Shown here: positions 15,293 through 23,603 of the stretch, piece by piece | Position numbering within the stretch: the stretch's first letter is position 1 | Layout of the letters: each line of letters opens with the position of its first letter | Source: SIG607 sp045655165 | GTDB taxonomy: Bacteria; Bacillota; Clostridia; Oscillospirales; Acutalibacteraceae | NCBI GenBank assembly: GCA_045655165.1 | Contig: JAZOOT010000032.1 | Coordinates: 1-44,825, forward strand | Reading direction: 5' to 3' | Length of the DNA: 44,825 nucleotides | The notes under the pieces: generated by a model | The model's input: the letters and a program-made list of their open reading frames with translations, nothing else | The model's database searches: none | What the model was told of the DNA's origin: nothing | Made by a program: the position numbers and the translations under genes

Positions 15293-15717
15293 TGTTATTA
15301 CCTAAACGTGTAAAATACCGTAGGGTGCATCGTGGTCGTTTGACCGGTAAAGCATCCAGAGGTACAACAGTTACTCATGGTGATTTTGGCCTTATGGCTA
15401 CTGAACCGGCGTGGATTACCTCTAACCAAATAGAAGCTGCCCGTGTTGCTATGACTCGTTATATCAAACGTGGCGGTAAAGTTTGGATTAAAATTTTCCC
15501 CGATAAGCCAATTACCGCAAAACCTGCTGAAACTCGAATGGGTTCAGGTAAAGGTTCTCCGGAATATTGGGTAGCAGTAGTTAAACCCGGCCGTGTAATG
15601 TTTGAAATCGGCGGTGTTAGCGAAGAACTTGCACAAGAGGCAATGCGCCTTGCAGCGAATAAACTTCCTATTAAATGTAAATTTGTAGTGAAGAGTGAAA
15701 TGGGTGGTGAGCAGTAA
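15292..15717 (+). CDS. rplP: 50S ribosomal protein L16
   Basis: 141 residues; MLLPKRVKYRRVHRGRLTG start, GDFGLMATEPAWITSNQIEA and RMGSGKGSPEYWVAVVKPG are canonical. It organises the A-site tRNA elbow region. It is coupled at both ends by TAATG overlaps with rpsC and rpmC. The ribosome site AAGGAGGAG lies in the rpsC end. Confidence 0.98.
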   Translation: MLLPKRVKYRRVHRGRLTGKASRGTTVTHGDFGLMATEPAWITSNQIEAARVAMTRYIKRGGKVWIKIFPDKPITAKPAETRMGSGKGSPEYWVAVVKPGRVMFEIGGVSEELAQEAMRLAANKLPIKCKFVVKSEMGGEQ

Positions 15718-15923
15718 TGAACGTAAAGGAAATCAGAGAAATGACATTACCTGAACTTAACGAGCAACTCGGTAAGCTGAAAGAAGAATTATTCAATCTC
15801 CGTTTCCAGCTCGCCATTAATCAGCTCGACAACCCTATGCGTGTAGGCGAAGTTAAAAAGGATATCGCGCGTGTTAAAACAATTATCCGCGAAAAAGAAA
15901 TCCTTGACGGCGCTAACGCGTAA
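15717..15923 (+). CDS. rpmC: 50S ribosomal protein L29
   Basis: 68 residues, two-helix protein with MNVKEIREMTLPELNEQLGK and LFNLRFQLAINQLDNPMRVG, the family's central motif. It binds near the exit tunnel next to L23. The start overlaps the rplP stop. Confidence 0.97.
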   Translation: MNVKEIREMTLPELNEQLGKLKEELFNLRFQLAINQLDNPMRVGEVKKDIARVKTIIREKEILDGANA

Positions 15924-15944
15924 GGTAAAGGGAGGTAAAGCATA

Positions 15945-16199
15945 ATGGAAAGAAACCTTCGTAAAACAAGAGTGGGCAAGGTTGTAAGCAATAAAATGGA
16001 TAAAACCGTTGTTGTTGCTATTGAAGACAACGTAAAACACCCGCTTTATAAGAAGATTATTAAGAACACAATTAAGCTTAAAGCACACGATGAAGATAAT
16101 TCTTGTGGCATTGGCGACAGAGTTCTTATTATGGAAACAAGACCGCTCTCCAAAGATAAAAGATGGCGTGTGGTTGAAATTGTTGAAAAGGCATTGTAA
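15945..16199 (+). CDS. rpsQ: 30S ribosomal protein S17
   Basis: 84 residues with the OB-fold pattern RKTRVGKVVSNKMDKTVVVA, HPLYKKIIK, and the end RPLSKDKRWRVVEIVEKA. Primary 16S rRNA binder. GGGAGG ribosome site; 21 bases after rpmC. Confidence 0.97.
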   Translation: MERNLRKTRVGKVVSNKMDKTVVVAIEDNVKHPLYKKIIKNTIKLKAHDEDNSCGIGDRVLIMETRPLSKDKRWRVVEIVEKAL

Positions 16200-16219
16200 G
16201 CTGTAAGGAGGAAACCACT

Positions 16220-16588
16220 GTGATACAACAACAGAGTTACCTCAAGGTTGCCGACAACACAGGTGCAAAAGAAATTATGTGCATCCGCGTGTTAGGCGGC
16301 TCCAGAAGGAGGTATGCCAACATTGGCGATGTTATCGTTGCTTCTGTAAAGAAAGCCACCCCCGGTGGTACTGTTAAGAAGGGCGATGTAGTTAAGGCCG
16401 TAGTAGTTCGTTCTGCAAAAGGTCTTCGTCGCAATGACGGCACATACATCAGATTTGACGAGAACGCAGCAGTTATTATTCGTGAGGATAAGAACCCCCG
16501 CGGTACTCGTATCTTTGGCCCCGTAGCCCGTGAACTTCGTGAGAAAGAATATACAAAAATTCTTTCCCTTGCTCCGGAAGTACTTTAA
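16220..16588 (+). CDS. rplN: 50S ribosomal protein L14
   Basis: 122 residues, normal length, with MIQQQSYLKVADNTGAKEIM and KGLRRNDGTYIRFDENAAVI. It starts with GTG; AAGGAGG is 9 bases upstream, and no nearby ATG fits the family N-terminus. It forms an intersubunit bridge and is the RsfS target when ribosomes are silenced. Confidence 0.98.
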   Translation: MIQQQSYLKVADNTGAKEIMCIRVLGGSRRRYANIGDVIVASVKKATPGGTVKKGDVVKAVVVRSAKGLRRNDGTYIRFDENAAVIIREDKNPRGTRIFGPVARELREKEYTKILSLAPEVL

Positions 16589-16604
16589 TAGGAGGATGAA
16601 CACA

Positions 16605-16919
16605 ATGAAAATTAAAACTGGCGATACTGTAGTTCTCCTCACCGGAGATAAAGATTTTCGTGGCAAGTCCGGAAAGGTCCTCGCTGTAAGCCCTAAGGAA
16701 GATAAGGTTATTGTTGAAGGTCTTAACATTGTTAAAAAACACGTTAAGCCCAGAAAAGCTGGTGACCCTTCCGGCATTATCGAGACCGAAAGCGCAATCT
16801 ATGCTTCAAAAGTACAGGTTGTTTGCCCGAAATGTAATAAACCTACCAGAGTAGGCGTAAAAGTTTACGAAGACGGTAAAAAAGACCGCATGTGCAAAAA
16901 ATGCGGCGAAACCTTTTAA
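16605..16919 (+). CDS. rplX: 50S ribosomal protein L24
   Basis: 104 residues: KOW motif near the N-terminus (TGDTVVLLTGDKDFRGKSGK), the rRNA-binding middle (VKKHVKPRKAGDPSGIIE), and a C-terminal zinc ribbon (CPKC ... CKKC). The start is ATG 16605, with TAGGAGG at 16590-16596. Another in-frame ATG at 16596 overlaps that site, and longer versions run into rplN. It is an early 50S assembly initiator. Confidence 0.97.
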   Translation: MKIKTGDTVVLLTGDKDFRGKSGKVLAVSPKEDKVIVEGLNIVKKHVKPRKAGDPSGIIETESAIYASKVQVVCPKCNKPTRVGVKVYEDGKKDRMCKKCGETF

Positions 16920-16938
16920 GAGTTAGGAGGACATGACA

Positions 16939-17478
16939 ATGTCAACGCTAAGAGAAGAATATAAAAATTCTATTGCTCCTGCATTGATGAAAAAGTTTAA
17001 CTATAAGAGCGTCATGCAAATTCCGAAGCTCGATAAGGTTATAATCAACGTAGGACTCGGCGAAGCAAAAGACAATTCTAAAGTAATTGACGCTGTTATC
17101 GCTGATTTAAGCAAAATTACCGGTCAAAAAGGTATTCCTTGTCTTGCTAAGAAGTCTGTTGCAAACTTCAAATTGCGTCAAGGTATGCCCATCGGTGTAA
17201 AAGTCACCCTCCGTGGAGAGAGAATGTATGAATTCGTTGAAAGACTTTTCAATGCAGCTCTCCCCAGAGTGAGAGACTTCAGAGGCATAAACCCGAACTC
17301 GTTCGACGGCCGCGGTAACTATTCCATGGGCGTTAAAGAACAGTTAATCTTCCCCGAAATTGAATTCGATAAGATTGATAAAGTTCGCGGTATGGATATC
17401 AACTTTGTCACCACTGCCAACACAGACGAAGAAGCAAAAGAGTTGCTCGAACTTTTGGGCGCTCCCTTTGCAAGATAA
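16939..17478 (+). CDS. rplE: 50S ribosomal protein L5
   Basis: 179 residues; LREEYKNSIAPALMKKFNYK start, the 5S-rRNA-binding KITGQKGIPCLAKKSVANFK and RDFRGINPNSFDGRGNYSMG are canonical. AGGAGG (16925-16930) best fits ATG 16939; the in-frame ATG at 16933 is only two bases from the site. It contacts 5S rRNA and P-site tRNA. Confidence 0.97.
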   Translation: MSTLREEYKNSIAPALMKKFNYKSVMQIPKLDKVIINVGLGEAKDNSKVIDAVIADLSKITGQKGIPCLAKKSVANFKLRQGMPIGVKVTLRGERMYEFVERLFNAALPRVRDFRGINPNSFDGRGNYSMGVKEQLIFPEIEFDKIDKVRGMDINFVTTANTDEEAKELLELLGAPFAR

Positions 17479-17495
17479 GATAAGGAGAGAAAATC

Positions 17496-17681
17496 ATGGC
17501 TAAAAAATCTATGAAAATAAAACAGGCACGTCCTGCAAAATTTTCTACCAGAGCTTACAGTAGATGCAAAATCTGCGGCCGTCCTCATGCTTATCTTCGC
17601 AAATACGGCATTTGCCGTATCTGCTTCAGAGAACTTGCTTATAAAGGCGAGATTCCCGGCGTGACAAAGGCAAGCTGGTAA
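17496..17681 (+). CDS. rpsZ: 30S ribosomal protein S14, zinc type
   Basis: 61 residues, the short zinc-binding S14. The four ligands C24, C27, C40 and C43 are all present in CKICGRPHAYLRKYGICRIC. This is the form Gram-positives use when zinc is sufficient; a zinc-free paralogue, if any, is outside the window. AAGGAG site; 17 bases after rplE. Confidence 0.97.
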   Translation: MAKKSMKIKQARPAKFSTRAYSRCKICGRPHAYLRKYGICRICFRELAYKGEIPGVTKASW

Positions 17682-17699
17682 GAAGAGGAGGTTGACGGC

Positions 17700-18098
17700 A
17701 TGCAAATTACCGATACAATTGCTGATATGCTTACAAGAATTCGTAATGCATCTTCGGCTAAACACGACTCGGTAGATGTACCTGCATCTAACGTTAAGAA
17801 AGCAATTGCTCAAATTTTGCTTGATGAAGGTTACATCGCAAGCTTTCAGGTTAATGAAGACGGAAAGCAGGGCATGATTCATATTGTATTGAAATACGGC
17901 CCGAAAAAAGCTCAGATTATTACCGGAATTCGCAGAGTTTCTAAACCCGGTCTGAGAATTTATACAAATGTAGAGGATATGCCCAAAGTTATGAAGGGCT
18001 TGGGTATTGCTATCCTTTCCACCTCTAAGGGTATTATGACAGATAAGCAAGCACGCGCCAACAACGTAGGCGGCGAAGTTCTTGCTTATGTATGGTAA
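17700..18098 (+). CDS. rpsH: 30S ribosomal protein S8
   Basis: 132 residues with ITDTIADMLTRIRNASSAKH and the C-terminal GLGIAILSTSKGIMTDKQAR motif. In E. coli S8 represses the spc operon at the rplE start; I see no equivalent helix at the rplE start here. GAGGAGG site. Confidence 0.97.
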   Translation: MQITDTIADMLTRIRNASSAKHDSVDVPASNVKKAIAQILLDEGYIASFQVNEDGKQGMIHIVLKYGPKKAQIITGIRRVSKPGLRIYTNVEDMPKVMKGLGIAILSTSKGIMTDKQARANNVGGEVLAYVW

Positions 18099-18112
18099 GG
18101 AGGTGACCGTGA

Positions 18113-18661
18113 ATGTCTCGTATAGGAAAGAAACCGATAACCGTTCCTGCAGGTGTTGAAGTTAAGATTAACGGCAGCGAAGTTGTTGTTAAGGGTCCAA
18201 AAGGTGAACTTAAAAACACATTCCGTCCCGAAATTAACATCGCACTTGAAAACGGTGAAATTATCGTAACTCGTCCCAATGATGAACAAGCAAATCGTTC
18301 GTTCCACGGTCTTACCCGTACTCTCATCGCTAACATGGTTGAGGGTGTTACTAATGGCTTTACCAAAGAATTGGAAGTTAACGGTGTTGGTTACCGTGTT
18401 CAAAAACAGGGTAAAGACCTTGTTATGAACCTTGGTTTTTCACATCAGGTTATTATGCCTGAAATTGATGGAATCACCATTGAAGTTCCCGCGCCAAACA
18501 AAATTGTTATATCCGGCGCTGATAAGCAAATGGTAGGCCAGTTTGCAGCGGAAGTTCGCAAGAAACGTCCCCCCGAACCGTACAAAGGCAAGGGTATTAA
18601 GTACGCTAACGAACACATTCGCCGCAAAGAAGGTAAAGCCGCTAAGGGCGCAAAGAAATAA
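18113..18661 (+). CDS. rplF: 50S ribosomal protein L6
   Basis: 182 residues with MSRIGKKPITVPAGVEV and the C-terminal EVRKKRPPEPYKGKGIKYAN. It lies near the factor-binding site. AAGGAGG ribosome site; 14 bases after rpsH. Confidence 0.98.
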   Translation: MSRIGKKPITVPAGVEVKINGSEVVVKGPKGELKNTFRPEINIALENGEIIVTRPNDEQANRSFHGLTRTLIANMVEGVTNGFTKELEVNGVGYRVQKQGKDLVMNLGFSHQVIMPEIDGITIEVPAPNKIVISGADKQMVGQFAAEVRKKRPPEPYKGKGIKYANEHIRRKEGKAAKGAKK

Positions 18662-18682
18662 AAGTAAGGAGTGTAATTTAGA

Positions 18683-19042
18683 ATGGTTAGAAAACCTGAT
18701 GCTAATAAGGCACGTCTTAAACGTCACCTCCGTGTACGTTCTAAGATTAGCGGCACTGCAGAGTGCCCCCGTCTTGATGTTTTCCGCTCCAACAGCAATA
18801 TTTACGCCCAGCTTATCGACGATGTAAAGGGTGTTACCCTTGCTGCTGCATCTACAACTGAAAAAGATTTTGAAGGTGCAAAAGGCAACAAGGAAGCAGC
18901 CCGCAAGGTTGGACAAATGATTGCAAAACGCGCTGTTGAAAAAGGTATTGAATGCTGCGTATTTGACCGCGGCGGCTATATCTATCACGGTCGCGTAATG
19001 GAGCTTGCCGAAGGTGCCCGCGAGGGCGGCCTCAAGTTCTAA
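18683..19042 (+). CDS. rplR: 50S ribosomal protein L18
   Basis: 119 residues; RLKRHLRVRSKISGTAECPR, LDVFRSNSNIYAQLIDD and the C-terminal VFDRGGYIYHGRVMELAEGA are canonical. It binds 5S rRNA with L5. TAAGGAG site 21 bases after rplF. Confidence 0.97.
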   Translation: MVRKPDANKARLKRHLRVRSKISGTAECPRLDVFRSNSNIYAQLIDDVKGVTLAAASTTEKDFEGAKGNKEAARKVGQMIAKRAVEKGIECCVFDRGGYIYHGRVMELAEGAREGGLKF

Positions 19043-19060
19043 GAGAAGGAGGAAATACTT

Positions 19061-19564
19061 TTGGCTACTAATTATGATGCTCAAGGCGTAGAGTTACAGG
19101 AACGCGTAGTTGCTATTAACCGTGTTTCTAAAACTGTAAAAGGCGGTAGAATTATGAAGTTCTCCGCATTGGTTGTTGTCGGTGACGGCAACGGTTCCGT
19201 TGGCTTCGGCCTCGGTAAAGCAGGCGAAGTTCCCGATGCTATTCGCAAGGGAATTGAAGATGCTAAGAAAAATATGATTAAGGTTGCACTTAAAGGCAGC
19301 ACTATTCCTCACGAAGTAATTGGTGAGTTCGGTGCAGGCAGAGTTCTTCTTAAACCGGCTGCAACCGGTACCGGCGTTATTGCCGGCGGCCCGGTTCGTG
19401 CCGTATTAGAAGCAGTTGGTATTAAAGATATTCGTACCAAAGCTTTGCGCTCTAACAATCCGTGCAATGTTGTAAGAGCCACAATACAAGGTCTTGCTTC
19501 TTTACGCAGCGCAGAACAAGTTGCTGCAATTCGTGGCAAGTCTGTAAAAGAAATTGTCGGTTAA
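19061..19564 (+). CDS. rpsE: 30S ribosomal protein S5
   Basis: 167 residues; ELQERVVAINRVSKTVKGGR, FSALVVVGDGNGSVGFGLGKA and PAATGTGVIAGGPVRAVLEA are canonical. It starts with TTG, the only TTG start in the ribosomal cluster: GAAGGAGG is well placed and the next ATG lies deep inside the conserved domain. It guards decoding accuracy and mRNA entry. Confidence 0.97.
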   Translation: MATNYDAQGVELQERVVAINRVSKTVKGGRIMKFSALVVVGDGNGSVGFGLGKAGEVPDAIRKGIEDAKKNMIKVALKGSTIPHEVIGEFGAGRVLLKPAATGTGVIAGGPVRAVLEAVGIKDIRTKALRSNNPCNVVRATIQGLASLRSAEQVAAIRGKSVKEIVG

Positions 19565-19579
19565 GAAAGGAGCAGTAAA

Positions 19580-19771
19580 ATGGCACTTCAAGTTAAATTA
19601 ATTAAAAGTACTATCGGCTCCAAAAAAGACCAAATCGCTACCGCAGAGGCATTAGGCCTTAAGAAAATCGGTGACGTTTCGGTTCAGCCGGACAATGCTC
19701 AAACAAAGGGCAAAATCAACAAAATCAGCCACTTAGTAGAAGTGTGCGAAGTAAAAGCCAAGAAGAAATAA
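19580..19771 (+). CDS. rpmD: 50S ribosomal protein L30
   Basis: 63 residues with VKLIKSTIGSKKDQIATAEA and the middle GLKKIGDVSVQPDNAQTKGK, the typical bacterial short form, a little extended at the C-terminus (VEVCEVKAKKK). Its last codons contain TGCGAA, which can pair with a segment before rplO. AAAGGAG site. Confidence 0.95.
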   Translation: MALQVKLIKSTIGSKKDQIATAEALGLKKIGDVSVQPDNAQTKGKINKISHLVEVCEVKAKKK

Positions 19772-19799
19772 TTGGTTTTAATAAAAACGGATTTTTAGA

Positions 19800-19825
19800 T
19801 TCGCAATAAAATAAGGAGGTGCGAA
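19800..19825 (+). promoter_or_regulatory. hairpin presenting the rplO ribosome site
   Basis: TTCGCA (19800-19805) can pair with TGCGAA (19820-19825), placing AAGGAGG in the 14-base loop. The same TTCGCA is also complementary to TGCGAA at 19745-19750 inside rpmD. ATG of rplO is at 19829. Confidence 0.45.
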
Positions 19826-19828
19826 ATA

Positions 19829-20269
19829 ATGAAACTGCATGAATTATCTCCTGCTATCGGTTCTACAAAAGAAGCGAAGCGTATAGGCAGAGGTCACGGT
19901 TCAGGTAACGGCAAAACAGCTGGTAAAGGCCATAAAGGTCAAAAAGCTCGTGCAGGCCGCGGTTTTAGAGCCGGTTTTGAAGGTGGCCAAATGCCGTTGC
20001 AAAGACGTGTTCCGAAACGTGGCTTTAACAACATTTTCGCTGAAGAGGTTGTTGCCATTAACGTTGCGGCTTTAGAAGTATTTGAAGACGGAGCAGTTGT
20101 AGACATGGCTGCTTTGGCTGAAAAAGGCATTGTTAAGAAAACAAATGCTGCTTTAAAAATTTTGGCTTGCGGTAAACTTACCAAAAAGCTTACTGTTAAA
20201 GCAAATGCTTTCTCTGCCGGTGCAACAGAGAAAATTAATGCTGCTGGCGGAAAGGCAGAGGTGATTTAA
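19829..20269 (+). CDS. rplO: 50S ribosomal protein L15
   Basis: 146 residues; MKLHELSPAIGSTKEAKRIG, the glycine/arginine-rich extension HGSGNGKTAGKGHKGQKARA and FEGGQMPLQRRVPKRGFNN are canonical. It is a late 50S assembly protein. A 57-base gap precedes it, unusual in this stretch, with a ribosome site that may sit in a hairpin loop. secY begins two bases after its stop. Confidence 0.97.
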   Translation: MKLHELSPAIGSTKEAKRIGRGHGSGNGKTAGKGHKGQKARAGRGFRAGFEGGQMPLQRRVPKRGFNNIFAEEVVAINVAALEVFEDGAVVDMAALAEKGIVKKTNAALKILACGKLTKKLTVKANAFSAGATEKINAAGGKAEVI

Positions 20270-20271
20270 TA

Positions 20272-21540
20272 ATGTTAGAAACATTAAGAAACGCCTGGGC
20301 CGTTAAGGATATCCGTAAAAAAATTCTTTTTACAGTTTTTATCCTTATCATTTTCCGTATTGGCTCGGTAATTCCTGTTCCGTTCATTAACGTGGCGGAA
20401 TTAACAGCAGGAGCTACCAACGAATTTTTCAGTTACTTGTCAATTCTTACCGGTGGTGGACTTGAATACGGCGCTATTTTCGCTTTGTCGGTTGGTCCGT
20501 ATATCAACGCTTCCATTATTATCCAGTTATTGACAGTTGCTATTCCTGCTCTTGAACGCCTTTCTAAAGAAGGCGAAGAAGGCCAGAAAAAGTTGGCTCA
20601 AATTATGCGTTATGCCACCGTTGGTTTAGGTGCTTTGCAAGGTTTTGCATACTTTATTTACCTTAAATCCACGGGCTGTATTAACAAAACAGGCGGTATG
20701 CTTTGGCTTGCCGGATTTGTAATTGTTCTTTGCCTTACAGCAGGTTCCACCTTGGTAATGTGGTTGGGCGAACAAATTGATGCAAAGGGTATTGGTAATG
20801 GTATTTCCATGATACTTTTTGCAGGTATTATTTCAAGAGCTCCGCAGGCAGCTGTGGTTCTCTTCAATAACCTTAAAATCAACCCGGTTGCAGTTGTTGC
20901 AATAGTTGTAATCTTCCTTGTGATGATTGCATTCATCGTTTGGATGACTAATGCAGAACGCCGTATTCCAATTCAATACGCAAAGCGTGTTGTTGGCAAC
21001 AAAATGTATGGCGGCCAAAACACCCATATTCCCATTAAGGTTAATATGGCTGGTGTTATGCCTGTAATCTTCGCGAGCTCAATTCTTATGCTCCCGACAA
21101 TGATTTTAGGTTTTATGGGTTCAGACGCTACTACCAAAACTTTTGGTAAATTCTTGGCGCTCTTTAGTACCCAAGGCGTATTTTACGCTGTAATCTATTT
21201 CTTCTTGATTATTGGTTTTGCATACTTCTATGCAACAATTCAGTTTAATCCTGTTGAAATGGCAAACAACTTGCGTAAAAACGGCGGTAGCATTCCGGGT
21301 ATTCGTCCCGGCAAACCCACATCTGATTTTATCAACAAAATTTTGTCAAGAATTACTTTAATGGGTGCTTTCTTCCTTAGTATAATTGCTATTTTGCCTA
21401 TTGTTGTAGGTAAAATCGGCGCAATGAATATTTCTTTGGGCGGTACTTCTATTTTGATTCTTGTTGGTGTTGCACTTGACACCGTACAAAATTTGGAATC
21501 TCAAATGATGATGCGTCATTATAAGGGCTTCCTTGATTAA
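20272..21540 (+). CDS. secY: preprotein translocase subunit SecY
   Basis: The channel of the Sec translocon; 422 residues with ten hydrophobic segments. It shows the family marks FRIGSVIPVPFI (first helix), LSVGPYINASIIIQLL (plug/helix 2 region), the cytoplasmic loop RRIPIQYAKRVVG for ribosome/SecA contact, and NPVEMANNLRKNGGSIPGIRPG. The ribosome site GAGGTG lies at the end of rplO. It serves export of the lipoproteins and membrane proteins encoded later in the window. Confidence 0.98.
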   Translation: MLETLRNAWAVKDIRKKILFTVFILIIFRIGSVIPVPFINVAELTAGATNEFFSYLSILTGGGLEYGAIFALSVGPYINASIIIQLLTVAIPALERLSKEGEEGQKKLAQIMRYATVGLGALQGFAYFIYLKSTGCINKTGGMLWLAGFVIVLCLTAGSTLVMWLGEQIDAKGIGNGISMILFAGIISRAPQAAVVLFNNLKINPVAVVAIVVIFLVMIAFIVWMTNAERRIPIQYAKRVVGNKMYGGQNTHIPIKVNMAGVMPVIFASSILMLPTMILGFMGSDATTKTFGKFLALFSTQGVFYAVIYFFLIIGFAYFYATIQFNPVEMANNLRKNGGSIPGIRPGKPTSDFINKILSRITLMGAFFLSIIAILPIVVGKIGAMNISLGGTSILILVGVALDTVQNLESQMMMRHYKGFLD

Positions 21541-21558
21541 ATCATTAAGGAGAAATAA

Positions 21559-22197
21559 ATGAAACTAATTTTATTAGGTGCTCCGGGCGCCGGCAAAGGT
21601 ACCCAAGCGGAATTTATCTCCGAAAAATATAACATTCCCACAATTTCAACCGGCAATATAATTCGTGCCGCACTTAAAAATCAAACCGAAATGGGTTTGG
21701 TGGCAAAGAAATATATTGAAGCGGGTGAATTAGTTCCCGATGATGTTGTAATTGGCATTATTAAGGAACGCCTTGGCGAAGACGATTGCCAAAACGGTTT
21801 CATTCTTGACGGTTTCCCAAGAACCATTCCTCAAGCTGAAGCGCTTGATAATATGGGCTTCTTAATTGATACGGTACTTTCTTTGGAAGTATCCGATGAA
21901 GAAATCGTTAACAGAATGTCGGGCAGACGTGTTTGCCCCAGTTGTGGGCAAAGCTATCACGTGCAGTATAAAAAGCCACAAAAAGACGGCGTGTGTGATG
22001 CTTGCGGTGCGGAATTGGTTATTCGTAACGACGATAAACCCGAAACGGTTTTAAACCGCCTAAACGTTTATCACGAACAAACCGAACCGCTTAAAGAGTA
22101 TTACAGCAAAAAAGGTATTCTTGTTTCGGTAGACGGTAAGTCTTCGGTAGAAGATACCACCGCCGCGGTTTTCGCCGCTTTGGAGAGTGCAATATGA
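21559..22197 (+). CDS. adk: adenylate kinase, zinc-LID type
   Basis: Interconverts ATP + AMP and 2 ADP. 212 residues; P-loop GAPGAGKGTQ (7-16), DGFPRT (84-89), and a LID carrying four cysteines C126, C129, C146, C149, the structural-zinc form usual in Gram-positives. AAGGAG site. Its stop overlaps the map start by four bases (ATGA), so the two are coupled. secY-adk-map is the standard Firmicutes order. Confidence 0.98.
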   Translation: MKLILLGAPGAGKGTQAEFISEKYNIPTISTGNIIRAALKNQTEMGLVAKKYIEAGELVPDDVVIGIIKERLGEDDCQNGFILDGFPRTIPQAEALDNMGFLIDTVLSLEVSDEEIVNRMSGRRVCPSCGQSYHVQYKKPQKDGVCDACGAELVIRNDDKPETVLNRLNVYHEQTEPLKEYYSKKGILVSVDGKSSVEDTTAAVFAALESAI

Positions 22198-22943
22198 TAG
22201 TTTTAAAAACCAGCCGAGAACTTTCTGTAATGAAAGAAGCTTGCAGAATTTCGGCAGGTGCTTTACAGTTGATAGGCAAGAGTATTGAGCCGGGCATAAC
22301 CACGGCCGAACTTGATAAAATGGCTGAAAAGTATATAATCAGCCAGGGTGCAAAGCCAAATTTCAAGGGCTTATACGGTTTTCCGGCTACAGCTTGCATA
22401 TCTATAAATAACGAGGTTATTCACGGCATACCCTCTGCTTCCCGTAAAATCAAAGAAGGCGATATCGTTAGTGTTGATTTGGGTGCAGTATTTGAGGGAT
22501 ATAACGGTGATAATGCCGCCACTTTCGCTGTTGGTGCAGTAAGCGACACAGCGAAGCGGCTGATAGAAGCAACCCGCGAAAGTCTTTATGAAGGCATTAA
22601 AGCGGCTGTTGCAGGCGGCAGAATCGGCGATATAGGGAACTCAATTAGTTCCTATGTTGAAGCTAAAGGTTTCTCGGTGGTGCGCGAGTTTGTGGGCCAC
22701 GGGATAGGCGCCAAGCTGCATGAAGAACCTGAGGTCCCGAATTACGGAACAGCCGGAAAGGGAATTCGTTTAATGCCCGGTATGACCATTGCAATTGAAC
22801 CAATGATAAATGCAGGTCTTCCTGGTGTTAAGACTTTATCTGATGGTTGGACTGTTGTCACGCGTGACGGCTCTTTGTCCGCACATTTTGAGCACACCGT
22901 TTTAATTTCTTCAGACGGTCCGCAAATTATGACATTACCATAA
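22194..22943 (+). CDS. map: methionine aminopeptidase type I
   Basis: Removes the initiator methionine from new proteins. 249 residues; the five metal ligands are identifiable as D95, D106, H169, E202 and E233, with H78 for substrate binding (VIHGIPS, GHGIGAKLHEEPEVPN, IEPMINAG). No N-terminal SH3 or zinc extension, i.e. the short Ia form. It is coupled to adk by ATGA and to the next gene by TAATG. Confidence 0.98.
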   Translation: MIVLKTSRELSVMKEACRISAGALQLIGKSIEPGITTAELDKMAEKYIISQGAKPNFKGLYGFPATACISINNEVIHGIPSASRKIKEGDIVSVDLGAVFEGYNGDNAATFAVGAVSDTAKRLIEATRESLYEGIKAAVAGGRIGDIGNSISSYVEAKGFSVVREFVGHGIGAKLHEEPEVPNYGTAGKGIRLMPGMTIAIEPMINAGLPGVKTLSDGWTVVTRDGSLSAHFEHTVLISSDGPQIMTLP

Positions 22944-23188
22944 TGGGTGAACTTATGAACGAATATAAAGTTGTGCTTTCAAGGGCAGGCAGAGATAAAG
23001 ACAGTTTGCTTGTTATAATGGCTGAAGAAAACGGCTTTTACCTTCTTTGTGACGGTAAAGAAAGGCCAATAGAACGCCCTAAAAAGAAAAATGTCAGACA
23101 CATTGCCTTTACCAATTATTCACTTAACAGTGAAGACACTCTGTCCAATAAATCATTACGCAGTGCTCTAAAGCGCTGTAAACAATAA
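22943..23188 (+). CDS. KOW-domain RNA-binding protein (L14e-like)
   Basis: Up to 81 residues, including YKVVLSRAGRDKDSLLVIMA, which matches a KOW/SH3-like beta barrel of the kind seen in eukaryotic L14e, and a basic C-terminal tail. Clostridia usually encode such a protein exactly between map and infA, so position supports the call. The start is either ATG 22943 (one-base overlap with map) or ATG 22955; neither has a strong ribosome site, which suits coupling to map. It probably binds rRNA or ribosome; the precise role is unknown. Confidence 0.88.
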   Translation: MGELMNEYKVVLSRAGRDKDSLLVIMAEENGFYLLCDGKERPIERPKKKNVRHIAFTNYSLNSEDTLSNKSLRSALKRCKQ

Positions 23189-23205
23189 AAGGAGGATTTC
23201 CAGTT

Positions 23206-23424
23206 ATGTCTAAAGAAGATGTAATAGAATTAGAAGGTACCGTAGTCGAGTCCATGCCTAACGCAATGTTTAAGGTTGAAATACAAGGCGGACACACAAT
23301 TCTTGCTCATATTTCAGGTAAATTGCGTATGAATTTTATTCGTATTTTGCCGGGAGATAAAGTAACAGTTGAAATGTCGCCGTACGATCTGTCAAAAGGT
23401 CGCATCACTTGGCGTTCAAAATAA
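23206..23424 (+). CDS. infA: translation initiation factor IF-1
   Basis: 72 residues, full length, a single S1/OB domain: MSKEDVIELEGTVVESMPNA, FKVEIQGGHTILAHISGKLR and GDKVTVEMSPYDLSKGRITW. It occupies the A site during initiation. AAAGGAGG site, 17 bases after the KOW gene. Confidence 0.98.
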   Translation: MSKEDVIELEGTVVESMPNAMFKVEIQGGHTILAHISGKLRMNFIRILPGDKVTVEMSPYDLSKGRITWRSK

Positions 23425-23455
23425 GACAGACAAAAATTTAGGGAGGGTAATCCAA

Positions 23456-23569
23456 ATGAAAGTCAGACCTTCTGTTAAAAAGATTTGCGAAAAATGCAAA
23501 ATCATCAGACGCAAGGGAAAAATCATGGTTATCTGTGAAAATCCCAAGCACAAACAGCGTCAGGGTTAA
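23456..23569 (+). CDS. rpmJ: 50S ribosomal protein L36
   Basis: 37 residues, MKVRPSVKKICEKCKIIRR start. Zinc ligands C11, C14, C27 and H32 are all present, so it is the zinc form. The start is ATG 23456, with GGGAGG upstream; a longer reading would overlap infA. Confidence 0.97.
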   Translation: MKVRPSVKKICEKCKIIRRKGKIMVICENPKHKQRQG

Positions 23570-23603
23570 GACGACGCAAACTAATGTGGAGGTGCATTAA
23601 AAA

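Noticed and set aside
17319..18050. 243-codon open frame on the minus strand
   Set aside because: It lies antisense to rplE, rpsZ and rpsH, all certain genes, and its translation has no family features; a shadow of plus-strand codon bias.
18440..19084. 214-codon minus-strand frame
   Set aside because: Antisense to rplF and rplR, which match their families end to end.
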